Assembly (NCBI GenBank): GCA_964058805.1
Contig: CAXKVV010001884.1
Span: forward strand, 1 to 32,502
Direction of reading: 5' to 3'
DNA from: Schoenoplectus triqueter
Taxonomy: Eukaryota > Streptophyta > Magnoliopsida > Poales > Cyperaceae
DNA length: 32,502 bases
A program made the translations under genes and the position numbers. Each line of letters opens with the position of its first letter. Position 1 is the stretch's first letter. The notes beneath the pieces are model-generated. The model did not search any database, had not been told where the DNA came from, and was given only the letters and a program-made list of their open reading frames with translations. Below are positions 1-8,022 of this stretch, piece by piece.

Positions 1-285
1 TTTAGGATTGAGAAATAAATTTTATAATAGAGGTTTATTGTACTATTATTATTATTGTTATTATTGCTACTATTATTAGCATATTATCATTATCATTATC
101 CTTATCCTTATCATTATCATCTTTATTTATATATTATTATTATTATTATTTATTTTCTTTTTCTTCCATCATATTCATTATTATCACTGATATTTGAGAT
201 CTTTGATCTTATGTTTTTCGATTGGGTTTCATTTCTAGCCTACCCCAATTTATTTGGGATTAAAGGCTTTGTTGTTGTTGTTGAT
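1..285 (+). mobile_element. 3' tail of an RTE-type LINE or Au-like SINE with ATT/ATC microsatellite
   Basis: A long run of imperfect ATT, TTATCA and TTATCC units is followed by a unique stretch with the motif CCAATTTATTTGGGATTAAA and then a TTG repeat (GTTGTTGTTGTTG, about 270-282). That ending, CCYAAYTTRTTTGGGA plus (TTG)n, is the known 3' end shared by plant RTE LINEs and Au-type SINEs. No reverse transcriptase or tRNA-like head is seen, so only the tail is present, or the element starts before the window. The AT repeat continues to about 480. A similar tail lies at 29370-29521. Family assignment is from memory of the motif. Confidence 0.55.
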
Positions 286-480
286 TATATTATTATGATT
301 ATGATTATAATTATAATTTTTATTATTATATTGCTATATTATGATTATATTTATATTTTTATTATATTATTATGATTACAACTATGAATATTATTATTTA
401 TTATGATTATAATTTATTATTATTATTATTATTGTACTATTATTTTTATTATCATCATCATTGTTAGTATCATAATTATT
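286..480. repeat. AT-rich imperfect trinucleotide microsatellite
   Basis: The stretch is almost only A and T, made of degenerate TTA/ATT/TGATTA units, and continues the low-complexity tract on the left. Open frames across it encode runs of Tyr, Ile and Leu and are not genes. Confidence 0.8.
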
Positions 481-1115
481 CATATTTTAACTATTCTGAT
501 TAACAACTAACAACTGCCAAACGATATTTTCGCTCTTCCGAATAGTCGAGAATATCACTCTTCTACCACTCTTCTAAAAAGACACTATGCTATCACTCTT
601 CAAGAATTACCACTCTTCCAAAAATATTCTTTGATTTGCCAAACGAACCCTATAAAAATAAATAGTTATCAAAGATATCCCAATTTTACAACGCCTTTCT
701 CCTCCATCATACACAAAAATATGTCACATCAAATCTGATATGAGTTAGGCCTCTTTTGCTTTAGGCGCTTAACATTATCTATATATTGTATATGTGTGTA
801 TGTATTGGAGACGTCTTTCATTCATATATGTGAAATATCAGTTATACTTTTTATAAAAATAAAGAGTATAATGTTCAAAATGTTTTTCTTTATTTTAAAG
901 TTTTAGTTGTGCATTTATGAAAAAGACGAATATCAAAGTTCTCAAAAACTATAAATGTGTTGGATATGAAGTTATTTTTCATACGATATTTATGTTTTTT
1001 TCCTACATCAAAATAAAACAAATTAATTAATGAAAGTCATAAAGAATTAAGGCACAAGGCACGAATATATTAGTCAATTATGAATTACATAATATTTATC
1101 ATTTATCATGTTAAG
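481..1115. other. Intergenic, no gene seen
   Basis: AT-rich sequence without a convincing open frame. Several short CACTCTTC and ACCACTCTTC repeats lie at about 557-616. Confidence 0.6.
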
Positions 1116-1201
1116 AATTAAAATAATCCGTTATAATAACATGCTAATTCGTGTAAACAATTAAAATAGACCGTTATAATAACATGCTAATTCGTGTAAA
1201 G
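1116..1201. repeat. 43-bp tandem duplication
   Basis: Units 1116-1158 and 1159-1201 are nearly identical, with two or three mismatches. Each contains CCGTTATAATAACATGCTAA and ends in TTCGTGTAAA. The CCGTTATAA core also recurs in the GC-rich repeat block about 450 bp to the right. Confidence 0.85.
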
Positions 1202-1451
1202 ACAAACTTATGGTCGGTGTACTGCTTATGTTACAGTTATACAATGCAAGCTCTAAAGAAGGAATTCTCCTTTTTAGTCAAAACATTTCGCTCTTTTTGT
1301 TGGATGATTGCGAATATTAGATTGTCGGAGTGGAACACACTGTGGAGGAGTTTTAGAGGTTGTTGGTATGATAATACAAATCATTGGTTCTGATGTGCAA
1401 GGATTGATAGAGAGAAGATAGTTGTCAGTCTCTGTCTGATTAGTGATTTGT

Positions 1452-1945
1452 TGGCGGGTACCGCGGGTACGGGTCGGGTACATCCGCGGCGGGTAGGGCG
1501 GGCACGGGTACGGCGGGTAGACGGGTACGGCGGGTACGGGTAGACGTTTTTTATTTTCAAAACCGTACTCTATCCGCCTCATACCCGTGCCCGTCGCGGG
1601 TACACGAGTACGGGGTACTCGGGCACACGGGTCGGCGGGTCAAACGTTATAACGGTTCACTAAACCGTTATAATGATTTATGAAACGTGATAACGTTTCG
1701 GCAAACCGTTATAACGGTTTCTGAAACCGTTATAACGATGAGTACACGAGTACGGGCACGGGCACGGACGGCAGGTACATAGGCGGCGGGTAAACGGATA
1801 CAGGTACAACGGATTTTTTCCAAAAAAAACTAACCGGCCCTTCTCAAATCCGTACCCGTGTACCCGCCTATACCCGGACACGGATACAGATACCGCGGGT
1901 ACCGGACACGGATACATAGATACAAATTGTATCCGACGGGTTTTA
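1452..1945. mobile_element. GC-rich hAT-like non-autonomous element or subterminal repeat block
   Basis: An abrupt GC-rich island in AT-rich DNA, built of degenerate GGGTACGGGTA, GGGCACGGG and CCGTACCCG units in both orientations at its two sides. In the middle (1647-1738) are palindromic AACCGTTATAACGGTT units. Ac/Ds-like hAT elements are known to have subterminal arrays of this style (ACGG/CCGT and CGGGTA motifs). Terminal inverted repeats and an 8-bp target duplication could not be fixed, and there is no transposase. Open frames of 102 and 131 codons on the - strand only translate the repeats. It could instead be a satellite-like array. Confidence 0.5.
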
Positions 1946-2560
1946 ACAAACCTGAATGTCTGATAAATGCCAGAATGGCTATCAACCAACCGCACATTTA
2001 CTAGCGAGGACATCAGAGTAATAGCATCATAGTTATACACCGCATATTCCCCTTTTTTAAAACCCCTCTCCAAAATTGAATAAATGTAGACACTCTGTTA
2101 TCAGTAGCAGTCATCATCCAATATTATTCAGTTATCTTTCCCTCTCCAAAATATTATGTCCTATTTGAATAGTGAATTAACACGTAAAAATCCTTCAAAA
2201 AGTTATAATTAAAACAAAATATCAAGATCAATAAAAATTATTTTGTAAGGAATAATATTACAATCTCAACAATCTGCCCCACAGGCGCTGTCCCCATAAT
2301 AAACCACCTTTTTTTAACAGATCCGCAATTTATTTTCTTTTTTAAACGTTTTCAAGAAATACCTTTTCGTTCTCCAAATTTTGAAATCCAAAATCATTAA
2401 CTTGTATATAAAACAAACCAATTCATTCATTATTTTTTTTTCAACAATTGTGTCTGAGTGCATCTCACAGTCTCCAATCGTCATTACCATCCAGAATTCA
2501 TTATGAGGAATTTGGTAATCTTTCAATATATTTTTGTTTCTTCATCACGTTTTTTTCTAA
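1946..2560. other. Intergenic, no gene seen
   Basis: Ordinary AT-rich sequence with no convincing exon. The left edge of the Helitron-like element whose 3' end is at 3226 may lie here or a little further right; it was not resolved. Confidence 0.4.
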
Positions 2561-3226
2561 TCATCACGGGCTCTTGAGACTGTTTGTTTTTCTTTGATTT
2601 GTTTAGGAATTATTTTCCCTTTAATTTGGTTATTGAGCCTTGTTTCGATCGGTAACTTTGGTCAACTACGGTGATGCCCCTATTCATATTATTTACTTTT
2701 GTCAATGATAATTGCTCGGTAATTTCAATTTTGTTTTGCAAAGTACATGTTTCATTGTCAGTGGTCATCTCTTGTATTTATTAACCTTTATATCTCGATT
2801 CTTTATTAAGCACTTAAGTGTAGAATCTTACAATGATTTAGATTTTTTGTTGAATTTCTAAAGCTAATATTATTCATCGGATTGAGTTATATATCAAAAT
2901 ATTATTATCTCTATGATCATTTGTGTTGAAGTTATAATTTTCTCTTAATTTTGTTTGTTACACGAAGTGCTATATAATTTAGGAGTACAATTGTTCTATT
3001 TTTTTTTCTTAGATAATGATCAATAATGAAATTCAACTTGCTTAAATTTTGAATGTCATTTTTTCTCTCAATTCTGTATTTATTTTACATTAATTATGTA
3101 TTCATAATTAAAATTTACATTAATTACTAAATTATTTATATTTTTATTATTTTCTTTTTACATGAAGATATAAATTTTTATATTTTTAAAAGATATCACC
3201 GTAGCAACGCACGGACAAGACACTAG
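2561..3226 (+). mobile_element. Helitron (non-autonomous), 3' end clear, 5' end unresolved
   Basis: The right end has the two marks of a plant Helitron terminus. A GC-rich hairpin at 3199-3214 (CCGT...ACGG, with an inner GC/GC pair around an A bulge) is followed after 8 nt by CTAG (3223-3226) and a host T at 3227. The text GCAACGCACGG before the terminus is also usual for plant Helitrons. The interior is AT-rich and has no Rep/helicase coding sequence, so the copy is non-autonomous. The start given is a guess; a TC 5' end preceded by A was not identified. Confidence 0.6.
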
Positions 3227-3775
3227 TTATTATATAAATCCTTGTAAAAATCAAACAAAACCTGAATTTCCTAGCTTATCAAGAACCTAGATAAAAAGTT
3301 GCTTTTACTATGAATCTATGATGAAAGCGTAAAAGATTTTGAGGGAATTGGCAAGTCTTGTTGATTTTATATATAATCAGGTATTTTCGTTTTTGTTCAC
3401 AAAAAGGAAGAGAAGAAATATATGTGCTTTTGAGAACATTGATTTTGAAAGATGGCAAATTTGCTCTAGTTCATCTATTTTTGTGTGTGCTACAGTTCAT
3501 CTCTTTTTGTGTGTGTGTGTGTTTGTTTTCGTTACTTCTATAAATAACAAGTCCAATTAATATAAATAAGATTGCAATGAATTATAAATAGTGCAAAACT
3601 AAGCACCGATGATTTATTAAAGTTGTTATAATATATATTAGCTAATCTATATTATTATTAATCACATAATTTGCAGGCATAAATATTAAATAGTCCAAAA
3701 GTAAGTGTTTCATGTAAAGTAATCATTGTACTTAATAACTAGATAAACAAATAAAAATAATTTTTTTAACACTAC
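3227..3775. other. Intergenic, no gene seen
   Basis: AT-rich. Contains a short GT microsatellite (GTGTGTGTGTGTGTTTG, about 3510-3526). The open frames here are low-complexity. Confidence 0.5.
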
Positions 3776-3997
3776 AAATAAATTTTATTACTCGTGTTAA
3801 ATGAGTTGTTGTTCATAATCATGATTTTATTGTACAACTTATTCTGTACAGTATTTCTATTTAGTCAATTGAAATGTCACTAATTTGAATAATAATTCAT
3901 TTAAATTGAATAACAAAATATTATACAAAATAAGTTGCACAATAAAATCGTTATTTTGAATAATAATCATTTAACATGAATAATAAAATTGATGTAA
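3776..3997. mobile_element. Foldback MITE, about 220 bp
   Basis: The left arm (about 3776-3849) and right arm (about 3924-3997) are imperfect inverted copies. For example ATTTTATTGTACAACTTATT on the left matches the complement of AATAAGTTGCACAATAAAAT on the right, and GTTAAATGAG pairs with the complement of ATCATTTAAC. A spacer of about 75 bp separates the arms. The superfamily was not determined and no clear target duplication was found. Confidence 0.65.
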
Positions 3998-4083
3998 ATA
4001 ATGATATTAATGATGGTAGCTGTGTGTCAAGTCCTTTTTTTAAAAAAAAAATCGATACTTGAATTAGTATGAATAATTATGGA

Positions 4084-4102
4084 ATATATATATATATATA
4101 TA
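4084..4102. repeat. TA microsatellite
   Basis: Simple TA repeat. A similar tract lies at about 4611-4629. Confidence 0.9.
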
Positions 4103-4403
4103 AATAGCTTGATACAATTACACTATCCTGGAGAGTCGAGACTCTCGTTTGTATATCTGAAGTCAACATTTGAGGATATATTATATTATTATGGGATGAT
4201 GTCTTTGGAACTGTGATCAACTCTCTTTCTTTAAATATAATTAATGTTGAAAACATATCCGCACTTTGAATTTGGCTCCTATTTTTCTTGTGACCCATCG
4301 CTTACAAGTTACAACACGAGCACAATGTGATTAAACCTCTTCTGTCTTGTAGTTGCAGGCCTCTCTTACTCGCTTTCATAGAATTTTGCATTAACGCGGT
4401 ACA

Positions 4404-4589
4404 ATGATAGGTACTCTGCGTTCCTTGCTCACGAAATTTACACAACAAAACGAGTGCGACCAGTTGTGTCGGATTCGGAGCATGAAGTACGGAAATGGAA
4501 GGGGAGATGAGAGCGCAAAATGGCGGAGGTTTGGCGAGGGAGAGGAACGAACTAGGGTGTCCATGGTTACCGTATATTTTATATTGTAG
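4404..4589 (+). CDS. Small open frame, possible gene-derived fragment
   Basis: An ATG-started frame of 61 codons in a short stretch with higher GC than its surroundings. The product would be polar and basic, with no domain that I recognise, no signal peptide and no membrane segment except a short hydrophobic C-terminus. A possible splice acceptor (TTGCAG, about 4354-4359) lies upstream. It may be a leftover exon, a non-coding GC patch or chance. No neighbouring exon could be joined to it. Confidence 0.2.
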   Translation: MIGTLRSLLTKFTQQNECDQLCRIRSMKYGNGRGDESAKWRRFGEGEERTRVSMVTVYFIL

Positions 4590-4629
4590 TTATTTTACCA
4601 AATATACTAAATATATATATATATATATT

Positions 4630-5235
4630 AAACATATTATATACATAATAAAATGAAATTATAATAATTATCAGTTTCGTTATTTTTAGAAGAGTATAAA
4701 TCAATCTCATGATAAATTACAATTATATTATATTATATAAAATATTATATATTAACCAATTTAATAATAACAGTAATTATTTTAAGTCTAGGGATGACTT
4801 ATCTTGTTGGGGTTGAGCAGGTGATCTCTCATGTGTGATGTGTCTTTTGTACTGAACTGAAAACAGTCGATCACTTCTTTCATGTGTCTTCTTTGACTCC
4901 CTTTCTTACAACACCTCGGAGTAACATGATTGGAATATTAGAGGGCAGTTGATTCGAATCCAGTCAATAATATTTTTTGAATAATCGTCGGAAGGGAATG
5001 TGGGATATCACGATTGGAATTGGAAAGTTCTAAGCAACCAAATTTAACGAAATTTCAGTTTGCAACCGAACCGAACCAATTCAAAAACACCGGAGAGGAG
5101 AAAGGTGTGAATCTTGTCAGTTGTAGGGGTCGCCGTCAATGAAATGAAGAAGGATTGAAATTTGAAAATGCATGGTACATGTATTGAAATGATACAGATG
5201 AATCCAGTTGACGAGTAATTGCATGTACTATTTAT
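4630..5235. other. Intergenic, no gene seen
   Basis: AT-rich DNA with no convincing open frame, RNA gene or repeat pair. Confidence 0.5.
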
Positions 5236-5643
5236 TGTAGTTCTTTCTCTTTTCTTGTCACGAGATATTACAAACAGAATTTTCTATTTATATTTTAAAT
5301 TTGACATTTAAATTTAAATTTCAAATTCAAATTATCAATTTGTTCATATGATGAGAAATATAATTGTAAATTTTCATGATTTTTGAAGTTCATATCATAT
5401 GGCATAAAATGAGTGAATTTAGTTAACTATGATTAATCAACTTTAATACGTCCATTTTTAAGTCAATCGATCTAGTATGAGATGAAAAAATTAATAACTA
5501 TACATTACTCATGAATATGAATGAGATCAATGATTTGAATTTAAATTTAAATATTGAATTTTAAAATATAAATGACAAAATAAGTTTATAGCATTTTGTG
5601 ACATAAAAGACATTGCAATCGCCCTCAATAAAGAACTATAATT
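5236..5643. mobile_element. Foldback MITE, about 410 bp
   Basis: The ends are inverted copies: TGTAGTTCTTT on the left and AAAGAACTATA on the right. Further in, TTTATATTTTAAA and TTTAAATTTAAATTTCAAAT on the left (about 5286-5330) mirror GAATTTAAATTTAAATATTG and TTTTAAAATATAAA on the right (about 5537-5572). The arms are roughly 100 bp with indels. There is no coding content and the superfamily is not assigned. Confidence 0.6.
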
Positions 5644-6224
5644 GATTATTTCAAAGCAAATAAATAATGATATAACAGCTTACAAAAGGACATTCCTATG
5701 TGAAACAAAATTTAATTATTCCGTATATTACTTCAAATCTTTCATAACAATGTTTGAATTGTGATAATATAATTCACATGGATACCAGCAGGTTTTTTAG
5801 TATTTAAAAAAAAGCTCCATAAAGAACTAGTTCAATCAATATGCACTTTGTTGTACTTTCTCCGATCTTTGCATTTTGTACTTTGATTTTGATATATAAG
5901 TCTTAAACTTTAGGCTAAAAATATCTATAAAGTTTGTGATATTCTAAATAAAAATCAAATATCTATAAAGTTTAAGCTATAGATGCATATAAATAATTCT
6001 TTGCTAAAGTTGTCATCAGATGATGTTTTTAGTTATATTTTTAATTTAACTTATTGTTAAAATAATTACAGTTTGCCTTGGCTATATTAGTAAATTTAGA
6101 TAGTTCACCTCCAATATTTTCTCATAATTATTCCAATATTTCCTCATAAGAATAATTAATAAGAGCTTTTTTTAATCCAAATTGTTGAGATATATACAAA
6201 AGAATTTTTTTTTTATAGATTTTT
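5644..6224. other. Intergenic, no gene seen
   Basis: AT-rich. A short phrase, TATCTATAAAGTTT, occurs twice (about 5920-5935 and 5958-5972) as a local duplication. Nothing else is supported. Confidence 0.5.
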
Positions 6225-6888
6225 CATTATGAATTTTTTTCTTTGAACCTCAAAACATTCCTTTTTTAATACTAAGCCATCAATGCTGAATTTTAAAATC
6301 TAGAATGGACTCTCAATTGGGGGCGTCCTTGACGACTCTCTTTAATTAGGATTAAAGGGGCATCCCTAAGGATTTTCTTTAATTGGGGCGTCCTTAAGGA
6401 CCAGACCAATATCTATGATTTTTTTTTTCAGAGAAGGAAGAATGGTAAAGAAAAGATGCAATAGTTTGTAAATTTTGGTTCGGGCTCTCTTAATTAAGAG
6501 AGCCCTTAAGTCTCTTAATTTAGAGTCCTTAAGTACGCTTTCAATTTAGAGTCCTTATGAATGCTCTCAATTAAAGGAGTCCGTTCTAAATTGCAAAATT
6601 TATCATTAACGGGCTTAGAGCATTTGTCTTGCATAGTCAAATTGATTGTTAAATTTTATTTGGCAATTAACAATTTATTTTCATAGATACATCTAGTATG
6701 TAAAATTAAACAATTATCAAATTTTGATAATTTTTTTGATAAGTCATATCAGCATGCTATCTATTGCTTCGCATCGAAAAAATTACAAACATACTACTTG
6801 ACATTGTTATCGATGCTTTGATTTTTATTTTCATCAGAAGGATTAAAAAAGGAATGTTTTGAGGCTTAAATGAAAAAATTTCGGTTTT
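6225..6888. mobile_element. Terminal-inverted-repeat element with a 23-bp perfect repeat pair
   Basis: The 23-bp segment at 6248-6270 is an exact inverted copy of 6842-6864. Weaker matching continues outward for about 20 bp on each side (AATTTTTTTCTTTGAA against the complement of CTTAAATGAAAAAATT). The interior has a set of short direct repeats with the core GTCCTTAAG. No protein is encoded. This fits a decayed non-autonomous DNA transposon; the true ends and target duplication are not fixed. Confidence 0.5.
6300..6600. repeat. Degenerate short repeats with GTCCTTAAG core
   Basis: GGCGTCCTTGACGACT, GGCGTCCTTAAGGAC, AGAGTCCTTAAG and AGAGTCCTTATGA recur, each next to CTCTTAATT or CTCAATT motifs. 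One copy contains the palindrome CTCTCTTAATTAAGAGAG (6485-6502). They lie inside the inverted-repeat element and may be its internal array. Confidence 0.6.
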
Positions 6889-7229
6889 CATTCTTTTTTG
6901 TGATTTAGGAGGTTGCAAAGCCTTTTGAAACATTCCACCTTTTTATATTAGAAAATTCTTTTATTTATATCTGCTCGTGTTATAATAAATTGATTGCATA
7001 TATGTTATTCTTTTCCGAAATACATTGAGAAGGACTTGTCTTGCTTCTAATTTTCACTCCATGAGTCCAAACCATAACATAAGCCAAGTCCATGGAATAT
7101 CTATCATGTATAATCTCCAGACGCCAGAAGCAGACAACATACCTTCTATCGAAAGTAATTGTTTTGTTATGCAAACTTCAAACCGCTACATAATTCAGTC
7201 AAAACCTACAAAATTAGTCAAACTAATAG
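6889..7229. other. Upstream region of the U-box kinase gene
   Basis: AT-rich with no gene. The kinase promoter probably lies here, because the sequence changes to a pyrimidine-rich, higher-GC leader at about 7230. No single TATA box stands out. Confidence 0.35.
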
Positions 7230-7826
7230 ATTCTTTCCTGTTCCCTCCTCCCTCTGAGTTCATTCCCTCTCGCTTTCGCGCCTACCGTCGGTCTCGCTAA
7301 TCGCTATCCATCAAGACCAAAAATCCAAACCTCCTTGGTCGTGGTTTCCACATTCCATCTCGAACTAAGTCACGCTCCTTCATTTCGTTTGAGATACCTC
7401 TCTCTCTAATCTCGCTTCTCTGCTATTACGGTGCGTTTCTAGTACTTATGGAGTCGCTTTAGCATCATTTTAATCGGTATTTTTTCCTCCTTATCCTAAT
7501 TTCTTGCAACTAATCTAATTATCTTTTGTTTTATTGTGTATTCAGAGTTTAATTGAATAATCAAGGTTTAGGCTTCTCCGCGCCACCGTCGGCAATTCGC
7601 TTACTGATGTTCTCCAATAGTGATTTTCTATTTCCCCTTTTCTATCCTCGTCTTCTTTTTTGTTTTTCTTTTTCTTCTACTTGCTTTGTTTGGAGTGGTG
7701 TCATAAGTAACTTTTTTTAGCAAATTGTTATTATGGGCTTCCTATTTAGGTGACTATTCAGTATTCACCTCTCTCTCTCTCTTCTTAGAATGTAGAAATT
7801 GATCAAATTCTTGCCAAAGCCCAAAA
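7230..7826 (+). promoter_or_regulatory. Probable 5' leader of the U-box kinase gene
   Basis: Richer in C and T than the surroundings, with CTCTCTCTCT tracts at about 7398-7408 and 7771-7783, as is common in plant 5' leaders. A 5'-UTR intron is possible (a GTGCGTTT donor at about 7431 and TTCAG or TTTAG acceptors before 7770), but the sequence alone does not decide it. The start site was not located. Confidence 0.4.
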
Positions 7827-8022
7827 ATGGAGATTCAAGAAATCAGTGAGACGAGGGGAGAAGCGACAGTTGCCGCCAGTCAAACTGTTGGAATTGCTGT
7901 AAAACTCAGTCGTAACAGTAATCCAGTGGTAAAATGGGCCATCGATAAATTTGCACCTGAGGGGAAAACTCTAATCAAGCTTTTGCATGTTCTACCTAAG
8001 CAAAAGATGGTTCCAACTCCAT
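7827..8022 (+). CDS. U-box kinase exon 1: start of the USP-like domain
   Basis: Encodes 65 residues plus one base. After a short polar N-terminus the strand VGIAVKLSRNSNPVVKWAID is typical of the first beta strand and helix of the universal-stress-protein fold in this family. A GTACGTAA donor follows at 8023. Confidence 0.85.

Noticed and set aside
55..375. 106-codon open frame on the + strand
   Set aside because: It translates an ATT/ATC microsatellite into Leu, Tyr and Ile runs; not a gene.
1678..2073. 131-codon open frame on the - strand
   Set aside because: Mostly a translation of the GC-rich CGGGTA repeat block (Cys/Pro/Tyr/Arg repeats), with no domain.
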